50,039 nt of DNA from an uncultured bacterium (GCA_947574055.1 CANPIC010000021.1:1-50039); one strand, 5' to 3'. Numbered from the stretch's first letter, positions 35,416 through 44,907 are shown. The notes: generated by a model from the letters alone, not told the origin. A program made the numbers and translations.

Positions 35416-36642
35416 TTATGACGACAGATAATTCCACGGACTTACATAACTGCCGTTCAGACGCACACTGAAATGCAGGTGCGGGCCCGTTGAGCGTCCC
35501 GTAGAGCCCACTGCAGCAATCTGGTCCCCTTTGGATACATGAGCGCCTTTCGATACATACAGTGCGGATGCATGCATGTAGATCGTATACAGGCCGTCCC
35601 CATGGTCGATCATAATATAATTCCCCATACTCCCGTTATAAGTTGCCGCCACCACACTGCCGTCATAAGCGGCCAGAATCGGTGTCCCGCTGGGTGCCGC
35701 CATATCCACGCCATTGTGAAACTGCTGAACGCCCAGTGTCGGATGCATCCTGTTTCCGTAATCATCAGATATCCGTGTGTAAGACGGTGCCGGCCATTTG
35801 AATTTACCGCCATCATATTTGGGCCGATTTGCTTCCTCCAGTTGCTTCTTCTCCGCCTCCACGGCCTGCTCCAGTGCGGCAATGGCTGCATTCCGTGCGG
35901 CGATTTCCGCCTCATATTCCTTTACAAGCTGCGATTTATTGCTGATATCCGACTCATACGTCTTAATCTCTTTCTCTTTGGAGGCGATCAGGGCATTGAT
36001 CGCCTTCTCCTCCTCCTCCACGGCTTCTTTGGCCGCATCCAGAACCAGCTTTTCCGCTTCCAGTTCTTCTCTGAATTGTGCCACCTGGTCTCTGATCTCC
36101 TGATACTCCTCCAGCTTTTTTCTGTCATAGGCGGCTATCTTTTCCACATACTCCGTCCGGCTGAGAACATCCCCGAAATCCCCCGGGGAAAACAGCATAT
36201 CCAGATAAAAAGTCTGCCCCCTCTCATACATGAACTTCACTCTCGTCTTCATGGCGGCATACTGCTCTTTTTCCGCTTCTATGGCAGCATCCAGTTCTCT
36301 CCCTGTCTCTTCTATCTCATCTTCTTTTTTGGCAATCAGTTCTTTCAATTCTGCGATTTTGGCCTCTATCTCATTCAGATTGGCATCCAGCTTGGCCACA
36401 TAATCCTTCAGGCTTTTTCTGGCACTTTCCAGATCAGCCACCAGCTTCTTGATGTCTGTCAGGCCGGACTGCAGCGCTGCTTTCTCTTTCTCCGCCTCGC
36501 CAATGGCACTTTGTTTCTCTTTGATACTGCTGCGGATAGAATCTGTCTTATTATCCGCCAGACTGACAAAGGAAGGACCAGACGTCGCCATCACCAGAAA
36601 AATAAGCAACAGACATGCCATCCATTTCTGCCTTTTCCTCAT
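35416..36642 (-). CDS. Secreted coiled-coil M23 peptidase (EnvC/PcsB type)
   Basis: 408 aa. A signal peptide (MACLLLIFLVMATSGPSFVS) is followed by long coiled coils at about 30-255 (KEKAALQSGLTDIKKLVADL and a second block rich in E and A), then an M23 domain: FHNGVDMAAPSG (HxxxD), YTIYMHASALYV and GPHLHFSVRL. It is co-transcribed with ftsEX. In other bacteria FtsX recruits and activates such hydrolases (EnvC, PcsB, CwlO) at the division site through the coiled coil, so the same coupling is likely here. GAGGACATAAG precedes the ATG. Confidence 0.93.
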   Translation of the reverse strand: MRKRQKWMACLLLIFLVMATSGPSFVSLADNKTDSIRSSIKEKQSAIGEAEKEKAALQSGLTDIKKLVADLESARKSLKDYVAKLDANLNEIEAKIAELKELIAKKEDEIEETGRELDAAIEAEKEQYAAMKTRVKFMYERGQTFYLDMLFSPGDFGDVLSRTEYVEKIAAYDRKKLEEYQEIRDQVAQFREELEAEKLVLDAAKEAVEEEEKAINALIASKEKEIKTYESDISNKSQLVKEYEAEIAARNAAIAALEQAVEAEKKQLEEANRPKYDGGKFKWPAPSYTRISDDYGNRMHPTLGVQQFHNGVDMAAPSGTPILAAYDGSVVAATYNGSMGNYIMIDHGDGLYTIYMHASALYVSKGAHVSKGDQIAAVGSTGRSTGPHLHFSVRLNGSYVSPWNYLSS

Positions 36643-36654
36643 CTTATGTCCTCA

Positions 36655-37551
36655 TCAAACCTTTAAATGTTTTCTGACTGTCACGATACTTCCCAAAAAT
36701 CCGATGCCCACACCGATGGCGATGGAAGCAGGCATCAGGGTGGAGAATATCTCCTCCACCGGCAGAAACTGAAGCAGTCCTGACAAAAAATGGAATCTCT
36801 CACCAATATATACGATCACATTGGTATATAAATAATAAACGGAAATAAGAGGAACAACGGAGCCCAGCAGGCCGATCAGTATCCCCTCGATCACAAACGG
36901 GGAGCGGACAAAGAAATCCGTCGCACCGATGTACTTCATAATGTTGATTTCCTCTTTCCTCACGGAAATACCGATCATAACTGTATTACTGATCAGGAAC
37001 ACCGATACCGCCAGCAGTATGGCTATAATCCCCAGAGAGACATAACCAATGAGTATATTGATACCGCCCAGCATATTGGCCGTGATCTCCGAACGATTCA
37101 CCTGTCGCACGCCTTCTACGGATTCCAGATAAGTAACCAGCGTGGACTGCATATTCACATCACTCAGATAAATCTCATAATTGGCAGAGTCCTCCAGCGG
37201 GTTTTCCGTGAATCCGTCTGCATATTCCCCCAGATATTCCACCTTAAACTCTTCCCAGACTTCCTCCGCGGATTTGTATACGATCTCCCGGACTTCCACC
37301 CGGTGATTGATCATGTCCCCGATCTCCCGGATGCGGTCTTCGCTGATTCCCTCATCAAAGAACACGGTTACACTCACACCCTCTTCCGCTGTTTTTACGA
37401 TATGCTGAAAATTAGTCAGAATCGCATAAAACAGACCAAAGAGAAACAGACAGGCGGAAATGGTGGCGATGGATGCCAGGGAAAACCATTTATTTCGCAC
37501 AATATTTACAAATCCCTGCTTTATCGTATAAAAAAGTGTACTAATCCTCAT
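36655..37551 (-). CDS. ftsX: Cell division protein FtsX
   Basis: 298 aa ABC-type permease with four membrane segments: one near the N-terminus (ATISACLFLFGLFYAIL), a large extracellular loop (about 55-170) and three at the C-terminus. ISVRKEEINIMKYIGATDFF is the typical FtsX cytoplasmic motif. It overlaps ftsE by 11 bases and lies 12 bases before the M23 hydrolase gene. The extracellular loop is the expected contact for that hydrolase. Confidence 0.95.
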   Translation of the reverse strand: MRISTLFYTIKQGFVNIVRNKWFSLASIATISACLFLFGLFYAILTNFQHIVKTAEEGVSVTVFFDEGISEDRIREIGDMINHRVEVREIVYKSAEEVWEEFKVEYLGEYADGFTENPLEDSANYEIYLSDVNMQSTLVTYLESVEGVRQVNRSEITANMLGGINILIGYVSLGIIAILLAVSVFLISNTVMIGISVRKEEINIMKYIGATDFFVRSPFVIEGILIGLLGSVVPLISVYYLYTNVIVYIGERFHFLSGLLQFLPVEEIFSTLMPASIAIGVGIGFLGSIVTVRKHLKV

Positions 37552-38275
37552 CGATATAACCGCCCTCTTCTTCGTCGCTCACAATGACTCCCTTTTTCAT
37601 CGTCACGACTCTTTTCTTCATGGCATTTACGATTTCTCTGTTGTGTGTAACCACCAATACCGTAGTCCCGGTCTGATTGATCTCTTCCAGCAGCTTCATG
37701 ATTTCCCAGGAATTTTTGGGGTCGAGATTACCGGTCGGCTCATCCGCCAACAGAATGGATGGCTTGTTGATCAGCGCCCTGGCCAGCGCCACCCTCTGCT
37801 GTTCTCCACCGGACAGCTGCTTTGGTTTGGCCTTGTATTTTCCCGCCAGTCCTACAATAGAAAGGATTGCCGGCACATTTTTCCGGATCTCCCTGGTAGG
37901 CACCTGGATAATCCGCTGGGCAAACGCTACATTTTCGTAAACATTGCGGTCTTTCAACAGCCGGAAATCCTGGAATACAATACCCAGATTACGCCTAAAC
38001 TTGGGTATCTTACGATGCCGCAGGCGCACCACGTCCTGCCCGTTCACCCATACGCCGCCGGATGTGGGTGTCAGTTCCCGCAGAAGGAGTTTGATCAGTG
38101 TCGATTTCCCCGATCCGCTGTCACCCACTACGAAGACAAATTCCCCTCTCCGTATGCGGATGCTGACACCGTTCAGCGCCGGTGCTCCTGTCGAATAGGA
38201 TTTGCTCACATTATCAAGGACAATAATATCCCTTGCCTCGGCTGTGCTTCTTCTTGTCCGTCTCTTTCCTGCCAC
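37541..38275 (-). CDS. ftsE: Cell division ATP-binding protein FtsE
   Basis: 244 aa ABC ATPase. Walker [19 protein letters not shown]-loop [19 protein letters not shown], signature [15 protein letters not shown], Walker [14 protein letters not shown] and switch VVTHNREIV. The start is GTG at 38275 with AGGAG 8 bases upstream. That adds about 16 basic residues ([16 protein letters not shown]) before the usual FtsE start. It lies 22 bases from the PucR/CdaR-type regulator. Confidence 0.95.
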   Translation of the reverse strand: MAGKRRTRRSTAEARDIIVLDNVSKSYSTGAPALNGVSIRIRRGEFVFVVGDSGSGKSTLIKLLLRELTPTSGGVWVNGQDVVRLRHRKIPKFRRNLGIVFQDFRLLKDRNVYENVAFAQRIIQVPTREIRKNVPAILSIVGLAGKYKAKPKQLSGGEQQRVALARALINKPSILLADEPTGNLDPKNSWEIMKLLEEINQTGTTVLVVTHNREIVNAMKKRVVTMKKGVIVSDEEEGGYIDED

Positions 38276-38297
38276 TTATGTCTCTCCTGTATGTATC

Positions 38298-39386
38298 TTA
38301 AAAATCAAAAGTTTCCATGTATTTCATATATTTCACAACCATCAGTGCAATCTTGAAGGTAATCGCATCCTCAAAGATACGCAGATCCAGCCCCGTACTC
38401 TTTTGCAGTTTATCAAGCCGATACACCAGCGTGTTCCTGTGTATAAAAAGCTGTCTGGAAGTCTCCGATACATTCAGACTGTTTTCAAAAAATTTATTGA
38501 TGGTAGTCAGTGTCTCTTCATCAAACTCATCCGGATTCCTGCCATCGAAGATCTCTTTGATAAACATTTTGCACAGCGGGATGGGAAGCTGATAGATCAG
38601 ACGGCCAATGCCCAGTTCACTATAGGCGATGATATTCCTGTCGCTGAAAAATATCTTCCCCACATCCAGCGCCATTTTGGCTTCTTTATAGGAACGGCTG
38701 ACCTCCTTGATCTCACCTATGATTGTACCATAAGCGATATGTACATTGCCAATACCTTCTTTTTCCAGACAGGTCACGATCTCCACCGCTTTCCGGTCAA
38801 TCTCGGGATTGCCGTCACCATCTGAAATCTCTTTTACCACGATAACATTGTTTTCATCCACTGCCGTCACAAAGTCCCTGCCTGCATTTTCCTTGAGATT
38901 GCGGATGATTTCCAGTGCATTGTTATCCTTACCGCTGCCTGCTTCGACGACAATTACCACTCTCTTCACATCCGTGGGAATGTGCAACTTTTTGGAACGG
39001 CTGTAAATATCCACCAAAAGCAGATTATCCAGCAGCAGATTTTTAATAAAGTTATCCTTATCAAACCGCTCTTTATATGCGGTCAGCAGATTCTGTATCT
39101 GGAAAGCGACCATCTTGCCTACCATATACAGATCCTCTCCCGCTCCTCCGGCTACCAGAATATATTCCAGTTGCTGCTCGTCATAAATTTTAAAAAACTG
39201 GCAGCCCTGAATCTCCTGACTGTCCGCCGGAGAATTGACAAATTCCAGCGCTGACTTCTCAAACTCACTCATATTGTCAGAAGTAGCGGCGGCCACCTTG
39301 CCGTCTGTGTCTATGACACTGAACTCCACCCGTGATATCGCCTTCAGCCCCTCGATTGTGTTCTGCAAAATCTGATTAGATATCAT
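38298..39386 (-). CDS. PucR/CdaR-type transcriptional regulator
   Basis: 362 aa. An N-terminal sensory region (about 1-130) begins NQILQNTIEGLKAISRVEFS, a GGDEF-like middle segment follows, and the C-terminal PucR-type helix-turn-helix is clear: FFENSLNVSETSRQLFIHRN followed by TLVYRLDKLQKSTGLDLR. Relatives respond to sugar diacids or purine metabolites; the ligand here is unknown. Its link with ftsEX downstream is seen in Clostridia and suggests control of envelope genes, which is inference. AAGGGGTGTAAGAA precedes the ATG. Confidence 0.87.
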   Translation of the reverse strand: MISNQILQNTIEGLKAISRVEFSVIDTDGKVAAATSDNMSEFEKSALEFVNSPADSQEIQGCQFFKIYDEQQLEYILVAGGAGEDLYMVGKMVAFQIQNLLTAYKERFDKDNFIKNLLLDNLLLVDIYSRSKKLHIPTDVKRVVIVVEAGSGKDNNALEIIRNLKENAGRDFVTAVDENNVIVVKEISDGDGNPEIDRKAVEIVTCLEKEGIGNVHIAYGTIIGEIKEVSRSYKEAKMALDVGKIFFSDRNIIAYSELGIGRLIYQLPIPLCKMFIKEIFDGRNPDEFDEETLTTINKFFENSLNVSETSRQLFIHRNTLVYRLDKLQKSTGLDLRIFEDAITFKIALMVVKYMKYMETFDF

Positions 39387-39621
39387 TTCTTACACCCCTT
39401 CTTTTCTCCGGACATGGTACATCAGAAATCAGATATACATTCTGCATAATCTACCACCTGCAGCCATCCGTCTGTTTTCTCCGGATTACTTCTGTCTATG
39501 TTCCATTTTAATATAAACTTACAAATAAATCTACAGGGAATGCAGTATTTTTTATGCAGTTTTTTCTCATTTTTCCGTTTTTTACCAGGCAGGGCCTTGT
39601 CAACCTGCACAACATGAAATG

Positions 39622-39655
39622 TACAAAAAGACGGAAATTCATGGTTCCGCCTTTT
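39622..39655 (-). terminator. Intrinsic terminator overlapping the end of the WecG-like gene
   Basis: Minus strand AAAAGGCGGAA pairs with TTCCGTCTTTT (39645-39655 with 39626-39636, one G-U) around an 8-base loop, then TTTTTG. The 5' arm encodes the last residues of the WecG-like protein and the loop holds its TGA. Confidence 0.78.
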
Positions 39656-40319
39656 CCTGATTCTCATATTGATGAACTTTTCTCTGAAACAGCCTCCTCT
39701 GCATGTTCTTGATAAATCCGGCAAACTTCCTGTCAGTGTCGCCGGGTGCCATACTTTTCTCCGGCAGACCAACCCAGATGTCCGCATTTACCTTCTGCCG
39801 GCTTGCGTCGACAAAAGCCGCCTGCAGCAGGCAATCCGCATGTACAAGCACAGCGCAGGGTGCCTTGTCATTGATGTCATTAATGATCACATCAATGTCA
39901 CTGCCGTTCTCCTGCGGCAAAATATTTTTGCCTGTAACATGCATCTGCGCAATCTCTGCATCCGCTTCCAGCATCTGCATCACATCCTCAGAACCGGCAA
40001 GCAGATAGACCGGATGGTGCTCCCGGATAAGCCACTGACGCAATCCTTTGAGAAAGCTGCCATTCTCTGCCTCTTTCAGGCGTCCTCTGGCTGTGATACC
40101 GGCGGCACGCAGAATATCCGCATCGCAGTATTCCACTACATCCATGGATTCCAGCCACTCTTTTTGACGGACATCTTTCTCTGCCTGCATCAGTGCTCTG
40201 GCAGAAACAAAACCGACGATCGCCATCGTTCTGCGTCCCAGATACGAATCCAGCATGCGCATCTTCTCACGCATTGTATAATCCCGCAGACTCAGCCCCA
40301 GTATATTGATTTCTCTCAT
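39639..40319 (-). CDS. Divergent WecG/TagA/CpsF-family glycosyltransferase-like protein
   Basis: 226 aa. Family layout is visible: INILGLSLRDYTMREKMRML at the start, IVGFVSARALMQAEKD, a VYLLAGSEDVMQMLEADAEI region equal to the family's FLLGG-type helix, and WVGLPEKSM near the end (compare vGLG.PkQE). The catalytic region usually reads L.PDG; here it is VVEYCDADILRAAG. The key residues have changed, so activity is doubtful. The start overlaps the CPBP protease stop (ATGA). Last gene of its operon. Confidence 0.78.
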   Translation of the reverse strand: MREINILGLSLRDYTMREKMRMLDSYLGRRTMAIVGFVSARALMQAEKDVRQKEWLESMDVVEYCDADILRAAGITARGRLKEAENGSFLKGLRQWLIREHHPVYLLAGSEDVMQMLEADAEIAQMHVTGKNILPQENGSDIDVIINDINDKAPCAVLVHADCLLQAAFVDASRQKVNADIWVGLPEKSMAPGDTDRKFAGFIKNMQRRLFQRKVHQYENQEKAEP

Positions 40320-41245
40320 ATCATTATTTTATATAAAATCACTTCCGCTACCATAAAAGCAAACGCAAGAAGGAGTGCAATGATAAGCGGAATGGTGATC
40401 ATTTTTCCTTTTCTTTCATGACGGGTTGTCCATATCTCCTGCAGACGCTGTATGCGTCCCTCATTCCTGGCAATCCAGATCAGAACACAGACTGCAATGG
40501 ATGTCATGACCGCAGCCATCACCAGGGATACACCCAGTCCATACAACAGGGTATCCTCATAAGTCAGACCGCCCGGCATGCCGGCCGTGATGTCACTTTC
40601 CAGCGCATCTCCTGCCAGATACATCACGCACACACTATACCCGTTAAAAACAACATGATAGATTATGGAGGCCCAGATACTTCCCGTAGCTTCCACCAGC
40701 AGTACAAGCATGACACCTATCACAAACGCATACGCCGCCTGATTAAAATTCATATGCCCCACCGCAAATATCAGCGCGGAACAGAGCGTCGCCTGCAGAA
40801 GCGTCCCCGACTTGCGGTATCCCCGGTAGGCAATCCCCCGATATACCAATTCCTCGCATACCGGAGCGCTGACTGCCATAAAGAAAAAAGCCACCACAAA
40901 GGGAAGTTCCAGGACCTGCCCGCTGATCTCTGTCACCGCATTGTCCACAAAAAACATGGAACATGTATTGATCACGGTAGTAAGAGGCATCGTCAAAAAA
41001 GTAAACAGCACAATCATAAAGACAGTGGACCATCTGATCCGGTGAAACCCTGCTGCCTCCACAAAACTATCTCCGGAGCCCAGCAAAAACAACAGGGCAG
41101 GCACCACGATCATGGCGCTGCTGACTACAAAATTGGCAAGGATGCCCAATGTAAATACATAACGAAAAACAACCATTAATACTACAATTAGTAAATGCAG
41201 TAGAATGGTTGTCAAAAAGAACCAGTTTACTTTTTTGCCGTTCAT
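40316..41245 (-). CDS. CPBP family intramembrane metalloprotease
   Basis: 309 aa with about eight hydrophobic segments. The Abi/CPBP (Rce1-like) motifs are present: PVCEELVYRGIAYRGYRK (EExxxR), LIFAVGHMNFNQAAYAF (FxxxH type) and IIYHVVFNGYS (HxxxN). The substrate is unknown; family roles include bacteriocin immunity and processing of envelope proteins. It lies 9 bases after the small HPr-like gene and is coupled to the WecG-like gene. Confidence 0.9.
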   Translation of the reverse strand: MNGKKVNWFFLTTILLHLLIVVLMVVFRYVFTLGILANFVVSSAMIVVPALLFLLGSGDSFVEAAGFHRIRWSTVFMIVLFTFLTMPLTTVINTCSMFFVDNAVTEISGQVLELPFVVAFFFMAVSAPVCEELVYRGIAYRGYRKSGTLLQATLCSALIFAVGHMNFNQAAYAFVIGVMLVLLVEATGSIWASIIYHVVFNGYSVCVMYLAGDALESDITAGMPGGLTYEDTLLYGLGVSLVMAAVMTSIAVCVLIWIARNEGRIQRLQEIWTTRHERKGKMITIPLIIALLLAFAFMVAEVILYKIMI

Positions 41246-41254
41246 TCCTTACGC

Positions 41255-41488
41255 CTAGCTTTCCATCATAAAATTAACTAATTTGGTGATATCTTCCGGT
41301 TCGTAAGCAAGAATCTCCAGTTCGGCAATCGTTCCGTCTGAAAAAATGTTGGCCATGGATACATACTGGGATAATTTGGACTTCAGATTCAGTCTGTCCC
41401 CTTCTCCGGTCACCAGTTCTACCTTGCCAACGCAGGTGTCGATCACCTTGAAAAACTTATCAATGTCTTTAATATTCTGTACTTTCAT
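41255..41488 (-). CDS. Small HPr-like protein
   Basis: 77 aa. The pattern MKVQNIKDIDKFFKVIDTC, LNLKSKLSQYVSMANIF and a closing helix DITKLVNFMM follows HPr topology (beta-alpha-beta-beta-alpha-beta-alpha). It lines up with the 77-aa HPr-like protein at 12932-13165, including a serine in the KS position. No histidine is present at all. It is probably regulatory or structural. GGAGAGGAG precedes the ATG and a promoter lies at 41518-41545. The fold call is inference from a remote similarity. Confidence 0.72.
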   Translation of the reverse strand: MKVQNIKDIDKFFKVIDTCVGKVELVTGEGDRLNLKSKLSQYVSMANIFSDGTIAELEILAYEPEDITKLVNFMMES

Positions 41489-41517
41489 AATTCTCCTCTC
41501 CTTTCTCTATAATCCCG

Positions 41518-41545
41518 ATTATACATAAAATCTGGAAAATTGCAA
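41518..41545 (-). promoter_or_regulatory. Promoter of the HPr-like/CPBP/WecG-like operon
   Basis: Minus strand: TTGCAA (41540-41545), 16-nt spacer, perfect TATAAT (41518-41523), about 30 bases before the ATG at 41488. Confidence 0.68.
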
Positions 41546-41583
41546 GCCTGGTATTGTTTTTTTATAAAAACATTATTGCAAAT

Positions 41584-42423
41584 TTACCCTTTTTTAACAA
41601 TTCTGTTTTCTGTTATTTCAATCTTTCCCTGTTTCAGAAGACGTCCCACAGCACGCTTAAATTCATTTTTGCTCATCTGCATTTCCGTGCGGATCACCTC
41701 CGGACTTGCCTTGTCAGTAAATGGCAGGGCTCCGCCGCGCTCCCCGATTGCCTCCAGTACTTTTTGGGCATCTGTGTCCATCTGCAGATATGCCTTCTCC
41801 CGCAGACTCAAATCCAGCTTGCCGTCCGCTTTGACGCCAGTCACCCGGGCACTGATTTTCTCCCCCACCCGGATTTCCCCGTACAGTTCCTTTTTCGGAA
41901 TCAGCGCCGAATACCGTCCATCCACCGCCACAAAAGCCCCAAAATCCCGGCTGATCTCATATACGACTCCCTCTACCCGGTCATCCTTTGCATAAGGACT
42001 GTCTGTATCCAGATATTCATAAACATTCATCGTGGCGCACAGTCGGCTGCTCTTGTCAATATACGGTGCCACCAGACAAATCTCTCCCTCCTGTACCTTT
42101 CTCGTCTGCTCTCTGAACGGCAGGAGCAGATCTTTTTCCAGTCCCCAGTCAAGAAAAGCCCCGATACGTCCCACCTGTGCCACCTGCAGTTCCCCCACCT
42201 GGTGCAAAGTCAGCTTCGGCATGTGGGTAGTGGCAATCAGTCTGTCTTTGGAATCCTTATAGATAAACACTTCCAGCTTCGTACCGACACCGGCGTCTTT
42301 TGGTACCTGCTTACCCGGGAGCAGTACCCGCTCCTCTGGCGCGCCCGCCATATCCTCTGCCAGGTACACACCAAACTCTACCTGTTTTACAATCGTAAGT
42401 GTCTGTTTTTCTCCTAATTGCAT
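41584..42423 (-). CDS. cvfB: S1 RNA-binding protein CvfB
   Basis: 279 aa. Three S1-like OB folds and a C-terminal winged helix. Visible blocks: GAFLDWGLEKDLLLPFREQ, VEGVVYEISRDFGAFVAVDG, EKISARVTGVKADGKLDLSL and MSKNEFKRAVGRLLKQGKI. CvfB affects virulence gene expression in Staphylococcus, probably through RNA binding. It lies 17 bases after the thioesterase gene. AAGGAGAAAACAGG precedes the ATG. Confidence 0.93.
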   Translation of the reverse strand: MQLGEKQTLTIVKQVEFGVYLAEDMAGAPEERVLLPGKQVPKDAGVGTKLEVFIYKDSKDRLIATTHMPKLTLHQVGELQVAQVGRIGAFLDWGLEKDLLLPFREQTRKVQEGEICLVAPYIDKSSRLCATMNVYEYLDTDSPYAKDDRVEGVVYEISRDFGAFVAVDGRYSALIPKKELYGEIRVGEKISARVTGVKADGKLDLSLREKAYLQMDTDAQKVLEAIGERGGALPFTDKASPEVIRTEMQMSKNEFKRAVGRLLKQGKIEITENRIVKKG

Positions 42424-42440
42424 CCTGTTTTCTCCTTATT

Positions 42441-43175
42441 TTATGCCCTGTGCGTAAATTCTATGACCGCATAAGGCTCCTTTTCCTCATTGCAGAGTGA
42501 AATGATGTGCTTCTGCCCTGTCTCAGCCACATATGGTATCACCCTGTCCCCCTGCAGTGCCTGCCGCCTGTATTCCGCCCGCATCTGCATAATATCCGCC
42601 TGCGCCGGCAGATAGCAGGCAGCCATTTTAATATACCAGGCATTGTTCACATGATGATTGCTGTCAAGCTGATACCGCTTTACCAAAAAGCCCTCCTGCC
42701 ACTCTCCTGTCAGCGCATCGCCGCTTCCTGTCCCCGGCGCCCCTGCTATTTTACGCGGCGCATACTCCATGGCGAGCCTGTCCGAAAGCACATACTTCTC
42801 CATCATCTCCCGGGTTGCCCGTACCGGTGTCATCTTACGGGTATCCAGAAGCGTCCAGACTGCGTTGGCATATGCCATCCTCCTGCCGTCTGCACGGTCC
42901 ATGGTATAATTGCGGTATCCCAGGAAACCTTTGAAGGCATAGGGGAACGTACTTATTATAATATCATCCCCCAGATGCGGATACTCTTCCACCACAATCT
43001 GCCATGCAGACAGCACCCAGGCCAGATGGCTCTCCTGCAGATAATGCACCCCCAGGCCCAGTTCCTCAGACTGGAAAGTGCCACAATCCTGAAAATAGTC
43101 CGTGATAGCAGAGAGAGTCAGCAACTCCCGGCTGTCCGTCTCACTGTAACGCACGCGGCTTCGAAATGTATACAT
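42441..43175 (-). CDS. Acyl-ACP thioesterase
   Basis: 244 aa of the FatA/FatB-like bacterial family (two hot-dog repeats). The N-terminal half has YSETDSRELLTLSAITDYFQ and GLGVHYLQESHLAWVLSAWQ; the second half has FLVKRYQLDSNHHVNNAWYI, where D/N and H of the active site are seen. It should release fatty acids from acyl carrier protein. ATG 43175 has GGAGG nine bases upstream and is chosen over ATG 43196. The minus-strand -10 TGGTATACT (43215-43223, extended type) is a likely promoter. Confidence 0.92.
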   Translation of the reverse strand: MYTFRSRVRYSETDSRELLTLSAITDYFQDCGTFQSEELGLGVHYLQESHLAWVLSAWQIVVEEYPHLGDDIIISTFPYAFKGFLGYRNYTMDRADGRRMAYANAVWTLLDTRKMTPVRATREMMEKYVLSDRLAMEYAPRKIAGAPGTGSGDALTGEWQEGFLVKRYQLDSNHHVNNAWYIKMAACYLPAQADIMQMRAEYRRQALQGDRVIPYVAETGQKHIISLCNEEKEPYAVIEFTHRA

Positions 43176-43214
43176 CTCATGTTTCCTCCGTTTCATGGTT
43201 GCATATATGGCTAG

Positions 43215-43223
43215 AGTATACCA
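43215..43223 (-). promoter_or_regulatory. Extended -10 promoter of thioesterase-cvfB
   Basis: TGG followed by TATACT on the minus strand, 40 bases before the start at 43175; no good -35. Confidence 0.42.
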
Positions 43224-43274
43224 TATTTTCTTTATTTTTTGTTTATTTTTCTTTTATTTTTCTTTTATAAGTAT

Positions 43275-43303
43275 TTTACAATTCTACCCCTGCGTACTAT
43301 AAT
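43275..43303 (+). promoter_or_regulatory. Promoter of the CstA-type transporter gene
   Basis: TTTACA (43275-43280), 17-nt spacer, perfect TATAAT (43298-43303), about 60 bases before the ATG at 43366. Confidence 0.75.
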
Positions 43304-43365
43304 AAAAACGGACAAAATACATAACGTTGCTGCCATCAGGCAGCTGCAAAAGAGGAGGGAGTCAT

Positions 43366-44829
43366 ATGTTAAGTTTTTTTCTGTGTCTTGTGTTATTGAT
43401 CGGCGGATATTTTGTCTATGGCAAGATTGTAGACAACACATTTGCCCCCGATGACCGGGAAACACCGGCGGTACGGATTAACGACGGCGTGGATTATGTG
43501 GTCATGCCGCAGTGGAAGCTGTTTCTCGTACAGCTGCTCAATATCGCCGGGCTGGGCCCTATCTTCGGCGCCATGCAAGGTGCGCTGTGGGGCCCCGTGG
43601 TATTTTTGTGGATCACCTTCGGCACCATACTGGCAGGCGGTGTCCACGACTATTTCTCAGGGATGCTCAGTGCGCGTAATGAAGGTGTCTCCATCGCCGA
43701 GGTAACCGGTATTTATATGGGCGGCATTATGAAAAATGTCATGCGCGTGTTCAGTGTGGTACTGCTTGTCATGGTCGGCACCGTATTTGCGGTGGGCCCT
43801 GCTGGCCTGATCACGACACTGATCGGCAACTCCGGCGGTGCCGGGATGCTTACCAATGTCAAGATGTGGACTTTTATCATTCTGGCTTATTATTTTATTG
43901 CAACCTTTATTTCTATCGACAAGATCATCGGCAAGATCTATCCGCTATTTGGTATCTGCCTGATCATTATGGCCATCGGTGTGGGCATCGGCATCTTCAC
44001 CCATGCAGAATATCAGATTCCTGAGATCTGGAATCATTTTTATAATATGCATCCCAAGAGCACACCTGTGTGGAGTTTTATGTTTATCACGGTTGCCTGC
44101 GGCGCGATTTCCGGTTTTCATTCCACGCAGAGTCCGCTGATGGCACGCTGCCTCAAAAGCGAAAAACAGGGCCAGTTTGTATTTTACGGCGCCATGACCG
44201 CAGAGGGTGTAATCGCACTGATCTGGGCAGCGGCAGGCTGCGCCATCTACGAAATAACCGGCGGCCTTTCCACCGGTCTGAGCGACGCACTCGCCGCAGG
44301 CCAGTCAGCAGCCATCTATGATGTATGTGCCAAGACCATGGGCGGCGTCGGTATCGCACTGGCCATGGTAGGTGTTATCGTATGTCCCATCACTTCCGGG
44401 GATACCGCATTTCGCTCGGCCCGCCTGACACTGGCAGACTGGTTTGGCATCGAACAGCAGTCCTGGAAAAACCGTCTGTTCCTCTGTGTTCCGCTTCTGG
44501 CGGTAGGCGGCTTTGTCAGCCAGCTTGATTACTCCATCGTATGGCGTTATTTCAGCTGGACAAATCAGACACTGGCCATGATCGTGCTCTGGACAGCCAG
44601 CATGTATCTTTATATGGAAAAGAAGAATTACTGGATCACTGCCGTACCCGCCACATTTATGAGTGCAGTGTCCATGACTTACTTCTTTGCCGCTCCCGAA
44701 TGTCTCAATCTGGGTACAGGAATCGCCTATCCGACAGGTATTATCCTGGCCGTGCTATTCCTGGGCGCATTCCTGTTTGTGATCAAAACCCGTGATCCCA
44801 AGCCGGATTACAGCAGTATCAAAAAATAA
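43366..44829 (+). CDS. cstA: CstA family peptide/pyruvate transporter
   Basis: 487 aa integral membrane protein with a dozen or more helices. CstA-family blocks: IAGLGPIFGAMQGALWGPVV, VHDYFSGMLSARNEG, GAISGFHSTQSPLMARCLKS and GDTAFRSARLTLADWF. E. coli CstA is about 700 aa; this is the short Firmicutes form. The family takes up peptides or pyruvate under carbon limitation. GGAGGGAGTCAT precedes ATG 43366. It is monocistronic, with its own promoter and terminator. Confidence 0.95.
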   Translation: MLSFFLCLVLLIGGYFVYGKIVDNTFAPDDRETPAVRINDGVDYVVMPQWKLFLVQLLNIAGLGPIFGAMQGALWGPVVFLWITFGTILAGGVHDYFSGMLSARNEGVSIAEVTGIYMGGIMKNVMRVFSVVLLVMVGTVFAVGPAGLITTLIGNSGGAGMLTNVKMWTFIILAYYFIATFISIDKIIGKIYPLFGICLIIMAIGVGIGIFTHAEYQIPEIWNHFYNMHPKSTPVWSFMFITVACGAISGFHSTQSPLMARCLKSEKQGQFVFYGAMTAEGVIALIWAAAGCAIYEITGGLSTGLSDALAAGQSAAIYDVCAKTMGGVGIALAMVGVIVCPITSGDTAFRSARLTLADWFGIEQQSWKNRLFLCVPLLAVGGFVSQLDYSIVWRYFSWTNQTLAMIVLWTASMYLYMEKKNYWITAVPATFMSAVSMTYFFAAPECLNLGTGIAYPTGIILAVLFLGAFLFVIKTRDPKPDYSSIKK

Positions 44830-44859
44830 AGATACCAAGATCACGATTGGTTATACTTG

Positions 44860-44899
44860 CAGGAAACACCATAAAAACAGATGGTGTTTCCTGTTTTTT
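44860..44899 (+). terminator. Intrinsic terminator of cstA
   Basis: 13-bp perfect stem CAGGAAACACCAT / ATGGTGTTTCCTG with loop AAAAACAG, followed by TTTTTT. Confidence 0.92.
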
Positions 44900-44907
44900 G
44901 TCCGCCA

